Origin: Methylocystis sp. KS32
Lineage (GTDB): Bacteria; Pseudomonadota; Alphaproteobacteria; Rhizobiales; Beijerinckiaceae
Assembly (NCBI GenBank): GCA_002862095.1
Contig: PHSQ01000003.1
Span: 310,001-374,000 of the forward strand
Length of the DNA stretch: 64,000 nt
Direction of reading: 5' to 3'
The notes beneath the pieces were generated by a model that worked only from the letters and a program-made list of their open reading frames with translations, was not told the DNA's origin and ran no database searches. Both the position numbers and the translations under genes were made by a program. This document shows, in pieces, positions 1-7,702 of the stretch; position 1 is the first letter of the stretch; each line of letters begins with the position of its first letter.

Positions 1-562
1 CCGCTTCCTTATCCCGCAACAGGGCTCGCAGTCCTTGTTGCGGGATACGGCGGGCGACGGCGCGCTTCACCTCGACGTCCGGGTCGGCGGTCATGAGAAA
101 CAGAAGATCGGCAGATATGCGCCGGGCCACGATCTGCCGCACGGCGTAATCGCTGTCCGAAATCATCGGACGAAGGTCGCAAGGATCGAGGCGCTGCGCC
201 ACGCGGATGCGCACTTCCCGATGCGGGTCGTCGCGCATTTTAAGGAGGAAACGGTTCGGCAGCCTTCGCGCCGCGTTCCAGCGCACCGCTTCCTCGGGAT
301 CGTTCAACATCGCGGGCAGGAGGAAGATGTCGGCCGTCTTCGCCGCGCAGGCGCGTGTTTCGAAATAAGGGTGGTTCAGATAGCCGGATGCGAGTTCTGG
401 GTTCCAGTCGAAAAAGCGGTCGATCCGACGCGCATAGCGATCGAAGACGCAGGCGCGTAGCGGCTTGCATCTTCCAACCGAGAGAAGCGCGGAATGAACG
501 CAGCCGGAGCAATCCAATTCTTCGCCGCGCCAATCGATTGATTCGTCGATCTCAATCGACAT
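1..562 (-). CDS. LRV iron-sulfur protein (partial, runs off window start)
   Basis: Leucine-rich-repeat-variant (LRV) protein with an N-terminal iron-sulfur domain. Translating from the ATG at 562 gives a Cys-x2-Cys-x10-Cys-x5-Cys cluster (C18, C21, C32, C38), then the conserved RYARRIDRFF stretch, then short helical repeats of about 24 residues (DPEEAVRWNAARRLP, DPHREVRIRVAQRLD, DPDVEVKRAVARRIP). No stop is met before position 1, so the C terminus is missing. The start overlaps the end of the TPR-like gene by 11 bases, so it is the fifth visible gene of the nifB operon. A paralogue with the same Cys spacing lies at 5899-6687. LRV proteins are known next to nif genes in Azotobacter; their function is unknown. 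Confidence 0.85.
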   Translation of the reverse strand, partial: MSIEIDESIDWRGEELDCSGCVHSALLSVGRCKPLRACVFDRYARRIDRFFDWNPELASGYLNHPYFETRACAAKTADIFLLPAMLNDPEEAVRWNAARRLPNRFLLKMRDDPHREVRIRVAQRLDPCDLRPMISDSDYAVRQIVARRISADLLFLMTADPDVEVKRAVARRIPQQGLRALLRDKEA

Positions 563-1073
563 CGCCCAGCTCTCTTTCTTCAAGAACGGAAAGAAGGATG
601 CCTGCCCCGACGCTGTCGGTCGGATCGAGTTCGAGTAGCTTCTCGACGGCGGCGCGCCCTTCCTGGAAGTCGCCGAGCCTCATGTTGAGATAGGCATAAC
701 CCTTCAGGACGAACATGAAGAAGCGCGCGACAGGGTCGTCGAAGGAGGCGAAGGCCGCGTGGTCGGGACGCACGACGCGCCAATCGAGCGGTAGGGAATT
801 GTCTATCGCCGCGCGCAACAGACAGCTATTCGCGATCTCCAGCGCTTCGGCGAGGCGGCCCTTATAGAAAAAGAAGCGGTAGAGGCCGATGAGAACGGCG
901 ACGTGATTGGGCGCGAGCCTTCTCGCCTCGCGCAGATGCGCGAGCGCGATCTCTGATCGATCGTAGCTATGCGCCGCTTCGAACAATTTACGTTCCGCGT
1001 CGGGCGGAAGACCGCCGCCAAAAACGGGAGCGGACAGGATGTCAGTAATCTCCTCGACGGCTGCAAGCGTCAT
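552..1073 (-). CDS. TPR-like nif-operon protein
   Basis: Alpha-helical, tetratricopeptide-like protein of 173 aa. The middle (HLREARRLAPNHVAVLIGLY, then KGRLAEALEIANSCL) and the end (GDFQEGRAAVEKLLELDPTDSVG) have TPR-type spacing of small and bulky residues. The start at 1073 is chosen because GGAGG lies 6 bases before that ATG; a longer reading frame to 1151 has no such site. It sits between the IscA-like gene and the LRV gene on the same strand. It is a paralogue of the protein at 3552-4037: both share the order LAP-x4-AxxxLY, a FxLKxxxxxxL segment and a closing LLELDPT/S motif. A scaffold role in nitrogenase maturation is only a guess. Confidence 0.8.
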   Translation of the reverse strand: MTLAAVEEITDILSAPVFGGGLPPDAERKLFEAAHSYDRSEIALAHLREARRLAPNHVAVLIGLYRFFFYKGRLAEALEIANSCLLRAAIDNSLPLDWRVVRPDHAAFASFDDPVARFFMFVLKGYAYLNMRLGDFQEGRAAVEKLLELDPTDSVGAGILLSVLEERELGDVD

Positions 1074-1116
1074 GGAAACCTCCGAAGCGGCGCCAGTTTC
1101 ACCCAGGCGCCCGCGC

Positions 1117-1461
1117 TCAGGCGTTGGCGGATGCGGGAAGAGAGGCCTCAATCGAAGAGCATGCGCAGCTCTTCTTGTTGGGGTCTATGAAGACGAAACC
1201 GCTCGATGTCGGCGTTTCGGCGAAGTCGATCGTCACTCCATCGAGCAGAAGACGGCTTTGCGCCGGCAGGAACAAGGTCAGATCGCCGTGCTTGTAGATC
1301 TGTTCGCCTTCGGCCGGAGCTGGCTTGACGCCGAATTCGGCCGACATGCCGGAGCAACCGCCTGGAGAGACGAGCAAGCCGAGGCCGTAGCCCGGTCCGC
1401 CGTCGAATTTGAGCAGCCGTCGAATGAATTTTTCGGCCGCCGGAGTGAACTCGATTTTCAT
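1117..1461 (-). CDS. IscA/HesB-type iron-sulfur carrier, nif-associated
   Basis: A-type Fe-S carrier of 114 aa. The three cluster-binding cysteines of the family are present at C36 (GGCSGM), C99 and C101 (SCACS). The loop between the last two is CAC rather than the usual CGC. A-type carriers pass Fe-S clusters to apo-proteins. Its place directly after nifB and the ferredoxin points to cluster supply for nitrogenase or for NifB. The ATG at 1461 overlaps the ferredoxin stop by four bases (ATGA), so the two are translationally coupled. In other diazotrophs the equivalent gene is called iscN or iscA-nif. Confidence 0.9.
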   Translation of the reverse strand: MKIEFTPAAEKFIRRLLKFDGGPGYGLGLLVSPGGCSGMSAEFGVKPAPAEGEQIYKHGDLTLFLPAQSRLLLDGVTIDFAETPTSSGFVFIDPNKKSCACSSIEASLPASANA

Positions 1462-1691
1462 GCCGCTCCTCCCGGAGGCTGATAACGGGGAAAGGACGTG
1501 TCGATAACGCAGGTGTTATCGACTGGGCAAACCGCGACGCATTGCGGAATGTCGAAATGACCGATGCACTCAGTGCATTTTTTTGGGTTGATGACAAAGG
1601 TCCCGTTCTTTTCGGATATCGCGACATTGGGACACTCGGCTTCGCACGCCGAACAGGACGTGCATTGCGAAGCGACAATCTTATAGGCCAT
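1458..1691 (-). CDS. fdxN: 2[4Fe-4S] ferredoxin downstream of nifB
   Basis: Small bacterial-type ferredoxin of 77 aa with two [4Fe-4S] motifs: C10-x2-C13-x2-C16-x3-C20-P, and C39-x2-C42-x8-C51-x3-C55-P. The eight-residue gap in the second motif is typical of FdxN-type ferredoxins encoded next to nifB. Such proteins are electron donors in diazotrophs and have been linked to NifB-dependent FeMo-cofactor synthesis. It starts 36 bases after the nifB stop. The symbol is given by family and position. Confidence 0.92.
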   Translation of the reverse strand: MAYKIVASQCTSCSACEAECPNVAISEKNGTFVINPKKCTECIGHFDIPQCVAVCPVDNTCVIDTSFPRYQPPGGAA

Positions 1692-1727
1692 GGTTCTCCT
1701 CCTGGTCCGAGGGTTGCGGGCTCGCGT

Positions 1728-3281
1728 TCATGCTGAGATGAACGCGCCCTGACGGATGTCGGCGTCGCCGCGCGCGACGTGAGCAATCTCCCCGCTTTTC
1801 ACGCGAGCGAGATAATTCCTGAAATAGGCGATCGCGGACTGTTCGATGAACTCGAACGCATATTCGTCGATCGGTTCGATGCCTGCCGCGAGAAGGCTGT
1901 CCTTGGGGCAATGGCCGATCTTGGCGACGAAGACCGCGGTGCAGTCGTTGATCGCCCGGATAACGGTTTCAAGTGAGTCTTCCTCGCCATAGCCGCCCTG
2001 GCAGTATAGATCCACGCGGCGATGGCCGACGAATTTCGCGCCAGATGAGCTGAGCTCGTAGACCTGAAATTCGCTCGCGTGTCCGAAATGTTCGTTGATG
2101 CGGCCATTGCCTTTGGTCGCGACCGCGACAAGGATATTTAGACCATCGACGTCTTCCCGAGAAAGCGTCTCCATCTCGGCCTCCTTGGCCGCGACCTTGG
2201 CGAGGCGTTCCTGCTCGACCGCGCTTTGGTAAGCCTGACGGGACTCGAGATCGTAGGCGACGTCCATCTCCATGATCTTGTCGGTGGTGAACTCCGCACT
2301 GCGGTCCTCTCCGAGCAGCCCCACGGCGTCGGCGCGGCATTGGCGACAATGACGCATCATGTTCATCTCGCCTTCGCAGGAGTCCTGAAGCGCTTTCAGC
2401 TCTTGCGCAGAAGGGCCGCGTTGTCCGCTTAATCCGAACACGGTGCCGTGCTCCGGCGCGGAGATGAGTGGCATGATGTTGTGGAGGAAGGCGCCGCGCG
2501 ACTTGACTGCCTTGTTCACCTCGACGAGATGCTGGTCGTTGATTCCGGGGATCATGACGGAGTTTATCTTGCAGAGAATGCCCCGCTCGGTCAGCATCTC
2601 GAGGCCCTGCATTTGTCGATCGGTGAGAATCTTCGCGGCCTCCTTTCCGGTGACCCGCTTGTGATTCCAGAATATCCAGGGATAGATTTCGGCGCCCACT
2701 TCAGGGTCTGTCATGTTCACCGTGATGGTGACGTGATCGACATTGTAGCGGGCGATTGTTTCGACATGATCCGGCAGCGCGAGACCATTGGTGGAGAGGC
2801 ACAGCTTGATGTCTGGCGCGGTCTTGGAAATCAGTTCGAAAGTCTTGAAGGTCTTGGCCGGATTGGCCAGCGGATCGCCAGGGCCGGCGATGCCGAGCAC
2901 CGTCATTTGCGGAATGGTGGAGGCGACGGCGAGCACCTTCTTCGCCGCTTGTTCTGGCGAGAGCTTTTCGCTCACTACGCCGGGACGCGATTCATTGGCG
3001 CAATCATATTTGCGATTGCAGTAATTGCATTGGATATTGCAGGCTGGAGCCACGGCGACATGCATGCGCGCGTAATGGTGATGCGCTTCCTCGCTGTAGC
3101 AGGGATGGTTCTTGACCTTCTCCCATATTTCCGGCGCCATGTCGTCGGGGCCGTCGCTGGAGCCGCAGCTCGCTTTACCGCCGCTCGAGGATGTGCCGCA
3201 ACCTTTGTGTTCCGCGATTTTTTGCATGATGTCGTCGAGCGGCTCGGCCGTTACGACATCGAATGTGGAGGAATCGTCCAT
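1728..3281 (-). CDS. nifB: NifB, FeMo-cofactor biosynthesis radical SAM protein
   Basis: NifB builds NifB-co, the 8Fe-9S-C precursor of the FeMo-cofactor, using S-adenosylmethionine. The 517-aa protein has the radical SAM motif C81-x3-C85-x2-C88 (ACNIQCNYC), a [12 protein letters not shown] segment, extra cysteines near the N terminus and in [13 protein letters not shown], and a C-terminal NifX-like domain ([23 protein letters not shown]) from about residue 375. The start at 3281 is chosen because GGGAG precedes it by 5 bases; in-frame starts further upstream lack a site. It is the first gene of a minus-strand operon with the ferredoxin, IscA-like, TPR-like and LRV genes, preceded by a -24/-12 promoter and a NifA-type upstream site. 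Confidence 0.98.
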   Translation of the reverse strand: MDDSSTFDVVTAEPLDDIMQKIAEHKGCGTSSSGGKASCGSSDGPDDMAPEIWEKVKNHPCYSEEAHHHYARMHVAVAPACNIQCNYCNRKYDCANESRPGVVSEKLSPEQAAKKVLAVASTIPQMTVLGIAGPGDPLANPAKTFKTFELISKTAPDIKLCLSTNGLALPDHVETIARYNVDHVTITVNMTDPEVGAEIYPWIFWNHKRVTGKEAAKILTDRQMQGLEMLTERGILCKINSVMIPGINDQHLVEVNKAVKSRGAFLHNIMPLISAPEHGTVFGLSGQRGPSAQELKALQDSCEGEMNMMRHCRQCRADAVGLLGEDRSAEFTTDKIMEMDVAYDLESRQAYQSAVEQERLAKVAAKEAEMETLSREDVDGLNILVAVATKGNGRINEHFGHASEFQVYELSSSGAKFVGHRRVDLYCQGGYGEEDSLETVIRAINDCTAVFVAKIGHCPKDSLLAAGIEPIDEYAFEFIEQSAIAYFRNYLARVKSGEIAHVARGDADIRQGAFISA

Positions 3282-3382
3282 GGTGGCTCCCAACGAGTTC
3301 AAGTTTCGCAAGACACCTCGTGGAATGCGTCGCGACACTGGCTTGATGGCTTAAGGCGGCGCTTTCCGATCTGGCGGTGAAG

Positions 3383-3399
3383 TCGCAACAAGCGTGCCA
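3383..3399 (-). promoter_or_regulatory. Sigma-54 (-24/-12) promoter of nifB operon
   Basis: On the minus strand the sequence reads TGGCACGCTTGTTGCGA, an almost perfect match to the consensus TGGCAC-N5-TTGC, with GG and GC exactly 10 bases apart. It lies about 100 bases before the nifB start. Confidence 0.92.
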
Positions 3400-3421
3400 T
3401 CCCTCCGCGCCGAGGAGAATC

Positions 3422-3505
3422 ATGAAAATCAATCTGATGCGAGGCGTCGCCAAGCTTGTTGGCATGACGACAAGAGTGCCGGGCGCGGCTATGATTTTGT
3501 CGTGA
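3422..3505 (+). CDS. Possible 27-aa leader or small protein between nifB and the TPR gene
   Basis: ATG at 3422 follows a strong Shine-Dalgarno sequence (GAGGAG, 4 bases before the ATG) and opens a 27-codon frame ending with TGA at 3503-3505. It begins MKINLMRGVAKLVGM and has no match I recognise. It lies between the divergent nifB promoter and the TPR-like gene at 3552 and contains the NifA site. It could be a leader peptide, a small protein or chance. Confidence 0.3.
   Translation: MKINLMRGVAKLVGMTTRVPGAAMILS
3457..3472. promoter_or_regulatory. NifA upstream activator sequence
   Basis: TGT-TGGCATGACG-ACA matches the NifA enhancer consensus TGT-N10-ACA exactly. It is centred about 90 bases upstream of the predicted nifB transcription start, the usual distance. 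Confidence 0.82.
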
Positions 3506-3551
3506 ATTGGACATTCGCGCCCCGCGGCGCCGAGTTTGCCATTGGGCGGCC

Positions 3552-4037
3552 ATGGAAACAGCGGCTATGGAAGCGCCTCTCATCGACTTCGGCGAATTGC
3601 CTCAGGAGGTGAACAATCTCCTTCAGCGCGGGGTCGCGGCCTATCGCACGGATCGAGCGGAGGCGGACGCTCTGTTCAGGCAAGCCTGGGCTTTGGCGCC
3701 ACAAGAGTTCGCCGCATATTTTTGCCTCTACAAAATTCATACTTACATGGGCAATCTCGCCTACGCCGCCAAAGTTGCGCGCGAAGGCATGAGTGAGGCG
3801 GCGCGGCAGGCGGGATGGAGCGTTGATCCCGCGCGATGGCCGTCTAACGAGGCGGCAAGCGGCGGTCCCGCGCGCTTCGCGCTGTTCACTTTGAAGGCGT
3901 TGATTTTCATCGAGCTTAAACGTAACAACCGCGAGGCCGCCATACGACATCTTGCGACGCTTGAGCTGCTCGATCCTTCTGGAAGCGTGGGCTGGACGGT
4001 CATCTCTCAATTGGCTCAAGGAATTCAGCGCGATTGA
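3552..4037 (+). CDS. TPR-like protein upstream of nifA
   Basis: Helical TPR-like protein of 161 aa. It has DALFRQAWALAPQEFAAYFCLYKIHTYMG followed by LAYAAKVAREGM, and a C-terminal LKRNNREAAIRHLATLELLDPSGSVG. It is a paralogue of the protein at 552-1073, so the nif block holds two TPR-like and two LRV genes. The start is uncertain: ATGs at 3552 and 3567 and a TTG at 3507 are in frame, and none has a strong ribosome-binding site. It is divergent from nifB and ends about 120 bases before nifA, with a separate -24/-12 promoter in that gap. Function unknown. Confidence 0.75.
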   Translation: METAAMEAPLIDFGELPQEVNNLLQRGVAAYRTDRAEADALFRQAWALAPQEFAAYFCLYKIHTYMGNLAYAAKVAREGMSEAARQAGWSVDPARWPSNEAASGGPARFALFTLKALIFIELKRNNREAAIRHLATLELLDPSGSVGWTVISQLAQGIQRD

Positions 4038-4090
4038 GCAAAGCCGCGCCATTATCCTGCGTCGCGTTGTCGCGGATATTGTCCGAAAAG

Positions 4091-4106
4091 CGGCATACTC
4101 CTTGCT
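4091..4106 (+). promoter_or_regulatory. Sigma-54 (-24/-12) promoter of nifA
   Basis: CGGCATACTCCTTGCT has GG and GC exactly 10 bases apart and matches the -24/-12 consensus well. It lies about 50 bases before the nifA start. Because sigma-54 promoters need an activator, it implies that NifA, NtrC or another enhancer-binding protein drives nifA. I found no exact TGT-N10-ACA site upstream of it. Confidence 0.85.
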
Positions 4107-4154
4107 GCTTATCGTGCAAAATCGCCAATCTCACGGCTTAGCCAGGAGAAGGCC

Positions 4155-5882
4155 ATGAGTTATCTCCCCGGAAACAGCATGACCAGTTCCGCAGTCCGTT
4201 CCTTGGACCTGAGCGAGTCCGCTCTTGTCGGAATCTACGAAGTTTCGAAACTACTCGCCTCGCCTAATCGCCTCGAACGAACTCTGGCCGGCGTGCTCGC
4301 TCTTTTATCGAGTTTTCTCGACATGCGGCATGGGCTGTTCGCACTGCTCGATAAAGGCGGCGAACTCGAGGTCGTCGTCGGCTCTGGTTGGTCGGAGGGA
4401 AACGCGAAGAAATATTTCGACCGCCTGCCGCAACGCGCGATCGGCCAGATCGTCGCAACAAAAATGCCTTTGGTGGTGGAGAATGTGTTGACCTCTCCGC
4501 TTTTCGAAGGCTCCGATCTTTCCGAATGGGGGTCGAACGAGGGAGCGCCTTTCTCGCTGGTCGGCGTCCCGATCAAGGAGGGCGACATTGTCGTCGGGAC
4601 ATTGACGATCGATCGCGTGTTCAGCGACCGTTCGGCGGTCCGTTTCGATCACGACGTGCGCTTTCTGACCATGATCGCCAATCTGGTCGGTCAGACGCTG
4701 CGCCTGCACAAGATGATCGCGCGCGACCGCGAACGCCTGATGCTGGAGAACGCGCGGCTTGGAAAAATCGAGCGCCCCGTCGTTCCCGAGCCGAAATTCG
4801 ACGGCATCAAGGGAATCGTGGGCGCGAGCCCGGCAGTTCAAGCGGTTGTCGAGAAGATTCGGATTGTCGCCAAAGCGAGGTCGACCGTTTTGCTAAGAGG
4901 CGAGTCCGGCACCGGCAAGGAGTTGTTCGCGGCGGCGATCCATAATCTCTCTCCGCGCCACGCCAAACCTTTCGTGAAACTTAACTGCGCCGCGCTTCCC
5001 GAGAGCGTGCTCGAGTCCGAATTGTTCGGGCATGAGCGCGGTGCCTTCACGGGCGCCGCCACGATGCGCAAAGGCAGGTTCGAACTCGCGGACGGCGGCA
5101 CGCTCTTTCTCGACGAGATAGGGGAAATAACGCCCGCGTTCCAGGCCAAGCTGCTGCGCGTTCTCCAGGAGGGGGAATTCGAGCGCGTGGGGGGATCGCG
5201 CACGATCAAGGTGGATGTTCGCTTCGTCTGCGCCACCAATCGAAATCTGGAAGAAGCGGTGCAGAAGAACGAGTTTCGCGCCGACCTCTACTACCGGATC
5301 AGCGTCGTGCCGATCTTCCTACCGCCGCTGCGCGAACGTAAAGGCGATCTCGAGCCGCTGGCGAACGAGTTCCTGCGCCGCTTCAACGCGGAGCAGGGCA
5401 CGCGTCTCACTTTGTCCGCATCGGCGATGGAAGTCCTCTCAGAATGCGGCTTTCCCGGAAACATCCGCGAATTGGAAAACTGCGTCTACCGCACGGCGAC
5501 TCTGGCGAGAGGCGAGGCCATCGTCGGCGGGGACTTTTCCTGCCGAAACGACGGCTGCCTTTCGGCGGTGTTGTGGAGCGGCTCTCACCAGGAATCGGCG
5601 CCGACGCCGCTGTTCAGGCAGCAATTGCCGATCGTTCCGATTCAACGCTCTGCAGCAGCCCCCGCACGGCCTTCCGTGGCCGTTGACACGGGGCCGGCGG
5701 ATGCGAACCCGGAGCATTTTTTCGCCACGACGAAAGAGCACAGCTCCGAGCGGGAAAGGTTGATCCAAGCCATGGAGCAGGCGGGCTGGGTGAAGGCCAA
5801 AGCGGCGCGGCTTCTGAATTTGACTCCGCGCCAGATCGGCTACGCTCTGCAAAAGCACGATATTCCGGTCAAGAAATTCTGA
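4155..5882 (+). CDS. nifA: NifA, sigma-54-dependent activator of nif genes
   Basis: Enhancer-binding protein of 575 aa. An N-terminal GAF domain (about 35-185) is followed by an AAA+ domain with Walker A GESGTGKE (about 250), the sigma-54 contact motif GAFTGA (about 296) and Walker B TLFLDEIGE. A C-terminal Fis-type helix-turn-helix (KAKAARLLNLTPRQIGYAL) ends the protein. Between AAA+ and HTH lie C431-x11-C443-x19-C463-x4-C468, the exact cysteine pattern of oxygen-sensitive rhizobial NifA, so it should be inactivated directly by oxygen. The start at 4155 has AGGAG 8 bases upstream. Confidence 0.98.
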   Translation: MSYLPGNSMTSSAVRSLDLSESALVGIYEVSKLLASPNRLERTLAGVLALLSSFLDMRHGLFALLDKGGELEVVVGSGWSEGNAKKYFDRLPQRAIGQIVATKMPLVVENVLTSPLFEGSDLSEWGSNEGAPFSLVGVPIKEGDIVVGTLTIDRVFSDRSAVRFDHDVRFLTMIANLVGQTLRLHKMIARDRERLMLENARLGKIERPVVPEPKFDGIKGIVGASPAVQAVVEKIRIVAKARSTVLLRGESGTGKELFAAAIHNLSPRHAKPFVKLNCAALPESVLESELFGHERGAFTGAATMRKGRFELADGGTLFLDEIGEITPAFQAKLLRVLQEGEFERVGGSRTIKVDVRFVCATNRNLEEAVQKNEFRADLYYRISVVPIFLPPLRERKGDLEPLANEFLRRFNAEQGTRLTLSASAMEVLSECGFPGNIRELENCVYRTATLARGEAIVGGDFSCRNDGCLSAVLWSGSHQESAPTPLFRQQLPIVPIQRSAAAPARPSVAVDTGPADANPEHFFATTKEHSSERERLIQAMEQAGWVKAKAARLLNLTPRQIGYALQKHDIPVKKF

Positions 5883-5898
5883 CGACGGCCGGTTATCG

Positions 5899-6687
5899 AT
5901 GAATCATGCGAGTCCGCCGGACGCAAACGCTCTCGATTGGTTGGGGCGGCCGATACGCTGCAGGGAGTGCGCGCATTCCGCGCTGAACCGCGAGGGTCTG
6001 TGTCGGAAGGGCGCGACTTGCGTGCGCGACCGCCGCGCCCGGCGCATCGACCGTTTCTTCAAGGACAATCTGGAACTCGCGAATAATTATCTCCAACATG
6101 AGTATTTCGAGGTCAGAGCCATCGCCGCACGCTACGCGAGTCTTCCACGTCTGCCCGCTCTCCTTTCCGATCCCGAGCCGGAGGTGAGAGCCGCCGCCGC
6201 GATGCGCCTGCCGCTCGCCCGCGTCGAGCAGCTTGTCAACGACCCCGAGCCGCGCGTGAGAATAGCGCTCGCCAATCGCCTTGAAGGGCGCGCTCTTTTG
6301 GCGATGCTCGACGACAATGATTACCTCGTCCGCATAAATGTCGTGAGGCGGCTTCCGCCGGAGATTTTGCCGCTCGCCGTGAAAGACCCCGATCCCGAGG
6401 TGAGATGCTGGGTCGCGCGACGGTTGCCGGAAGAAAGACTAACTGCGATGGCGTTCGACGCCGAGCCGCTGGTTCGCATGATCGTCGCGGAGCGGCTGCC
6501 GGAAAATCGCCTTTCGATCCTCGCCAAGGATCCCGATCTCAGGGTCCGCTTCGCGGTGGCGGAGAGAGCGCCGCCGGAGGCGCTGCGGGTTCTGCTCGAC
6601 GACAAGGAAGAGATTGTCCGCACGACGGCCGCCGAGCGTCTGCGCCAGGGGAGCGATGGGAATGAAGACGAAATCTCGCCGGCATGA
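5899..6687 (+). CDS. LRV iron-sulfur protein downstream of nifA
   Basis: Protein of 262 aa with an N-terminal cluster domain (C21-x2-C24-x10-C35-x5-C41) and about eight LRV repeats (for example DPEPEVRAAAAMRLP, DPEPRVRIALANRLE, DPDLRVRFAVAERAP). The family is known from Azotobacter vinelandii LRV, a [4Fe-4S] protein next to nif genes. It starts 17 bases after the nifA stop and is probably co-transcribed with it. The Cys spacing equals that of the partial paralogue at 1-562. The repeats form a curved solenoid, so a protein-docking role is plausible but unproven. Confidence 0.93.
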   Translation: MNHASPPDANALDWLGRPIRCRECAHSALNREGLCRKGATCVRDRRARRIDRFFKDNLELANNYLQHEYFEVRAIAARYASLPRLPALLSDPEPEVRAAAAMRLPLARVEQLVNDPEPRVRIALANRLEGRALLAMLDDNDYLVRINVVRRLPPEILPLAVKDPDPEVRCWVARRLPEERLTAMAFDAEPLVRMIVAERLPENRLSILAKDPDLRVRFAVAERAPPEALRVLLDDKEEIVRTTAAERLRQGSDGNEDEISPA

Positions 6688-6691
6688 GGAA

Positions 6692-6722
6692 GTCCGAGCG
6701 CATCACATCCACGCGCTCGGAC
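6692..6722. terminator. Hairpin between convergent genes
   Basis: Perfect 10-bp inverted repeat GTCCGAGCGC / GCGCTCGGAC with an 11-base loop, exactly in the gap between two converging genes. There is no T-run, so it is a possible bidirectional terminator or mRNA-end hairpin, not a classical intrinsic terminator. Confidence 0.55.
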
Positions 6723-6730
6723 ACCGCGAC

Positions 6731-7321
6731 TCAGACCGGGCGGTTTTCGTTGCGGTTTCGCACCGGGCCCATGCGCTCGACGCCGTGAGCGAAGGTGATG
6801 GGGCCAAATTTGTCGTCGAATTTCAACGCCGCGTCCGCCACCGCGTCGGTCTTGCCGGCGGTCGACAAACGCTTGAGATCGCCCTTGTCGAGATAGAGCA
6901 ATTCGAGCAGCTCATTATAGACGGTGGATTCGTCGATCGGGAGAATATGGAAGGGAATTCCGTCGATCTTGACCTCGTATTTGCTGAGGATGTCGATATT
7001 GTTGCAAAAGGCGAAATATTTTCCCGAGGGGCTGAGCAGGCCCGCTAAAACCTCCGAAAGAAGCTTCAAGTGCTCGAAGGAATGGAGGTAGCAGGCCAGG
7101 AACGAAATTGTCGGTTCTCCGACATTGGCCACGGCGATAACCTGATCCGCCGATAGTTCCGGCGGTCTCTTTTCGTCGGCGAATTGTTGCGCGAATTGTA
7201 GCGCGATCTCGCCGCGAAATCCAAATCGACCGGGGCGTTCGGTGGGACCCTTAAGCACCGCGTTGAGGAGGCGTCCCTGTTGTTCCAACGTCGCGAAGGC
7301 CGTATCTTTGATGTCTGTCAT
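6731..7321 (-). CDS. Hypothetical protein, nif-linked, possible sigma-54 target
   Basis: Protein of 196 aa that I do not recognise. It is soluble, with no signal peptide or membrane segment. Visible stretches are RFGFRGEIALQFAQQFADEKRPPELSADQV, a Tyr/His/Phe-rich middle (FLACYLHSFEHLKLLSEVL) and a charged C terminus. The start is uncertain: ATG 7321 is preferred, but ATG 7387 in the same frame would add 22 residues. It converges on the nifA-LRV pair. A candidate -24/-12 promoter at 7578-7592 faces it. Membership of the nitrogen-fixation regulon is inference. Confidence 0.75.
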   Translation of the reverse strand: MTDIKDTAFATLEQQGRLLNAVLKGPTERPGRFGFRGEIALQFAQQFADEKRPPELSADQVIAVANVGEPTISFLACYLHSFEHLKLLSEVLAGLLSPSGKYFAFCNNIDILSKYEVKIDGIPFHILPIDESTVYNELLELLYLDKGDLKRLSTAGKTDAVADAALKFDDKFGPITFAHGVERMGPVRNRNENRPV

Positions 7322-7702
7322 GTGATTTGTCCGGATCGTTACAAAACTAGGCGACCAATGCGGCCAGTTCTCATCTGACTTGCTCATGCAGGGGCTATGG
7401 GAGAGGCGCGCTCGCGCCGCCGCGTTGAAGCGTCAGTTGTTCGAAGTCCAATAGCGGCGGAGTCTTCGTATTGCGGACGCGGGCATCAGCGTGGCGGCGC
7501 GAGAAACTCGCCTCGCCGACGCTCGCATATTCGAAGCGCACCGATTGGATGACGTACTTTGTCACATAAGGGAGGAAGCAACGGCTATGCCATCAAGCGG
7601 CGCATTTGCGCGCGCGTGGCGCTCAATTATGAGATGTCGGGCTGCGCGCCACAACGTGACGCCAAGCCTTTCCGTACAAATGCGCTGGGGAAATATTCGG
7701 GG
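7322..7702. other. Intergenic region before the hypothetical gene
   Basis: About 380 bases without a convincing gene. It holds the candidate -24/-12 promoter at 7578-7592. Short frames here lack ribosome-binding sites and overlap the end of the radical SAM gene. Confidence 0.5.
7578..7592 (-). promoter_or_regulatory. Candidate sigma-54 promoter facing the hypothetical gene
   Basis: Minus-strand TGGCATAGCCGTTGC keeps GG-N10-GC and both hexamer cores. It is about 255 bases upstream of the start at 7321. No exact TGT-N10-ACA site is seen above it. Confidence 0.6.

Noticed and set aside
3372..3386. Plus-strand sigma-54 promoter for the TPR gene as an annotated feature
   Set aside because: Spacing fits, but the -12 part (GTCGC) is weak and it overlaps the strong minus-strand promoter; kept only as a finding.
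7625..7680. Possible NifA site upstream of the 7578-7592 promoter
   Set aside because: The nearest TGT and ACA are 13 bases apart, not 10, so it does not meet the consensus.
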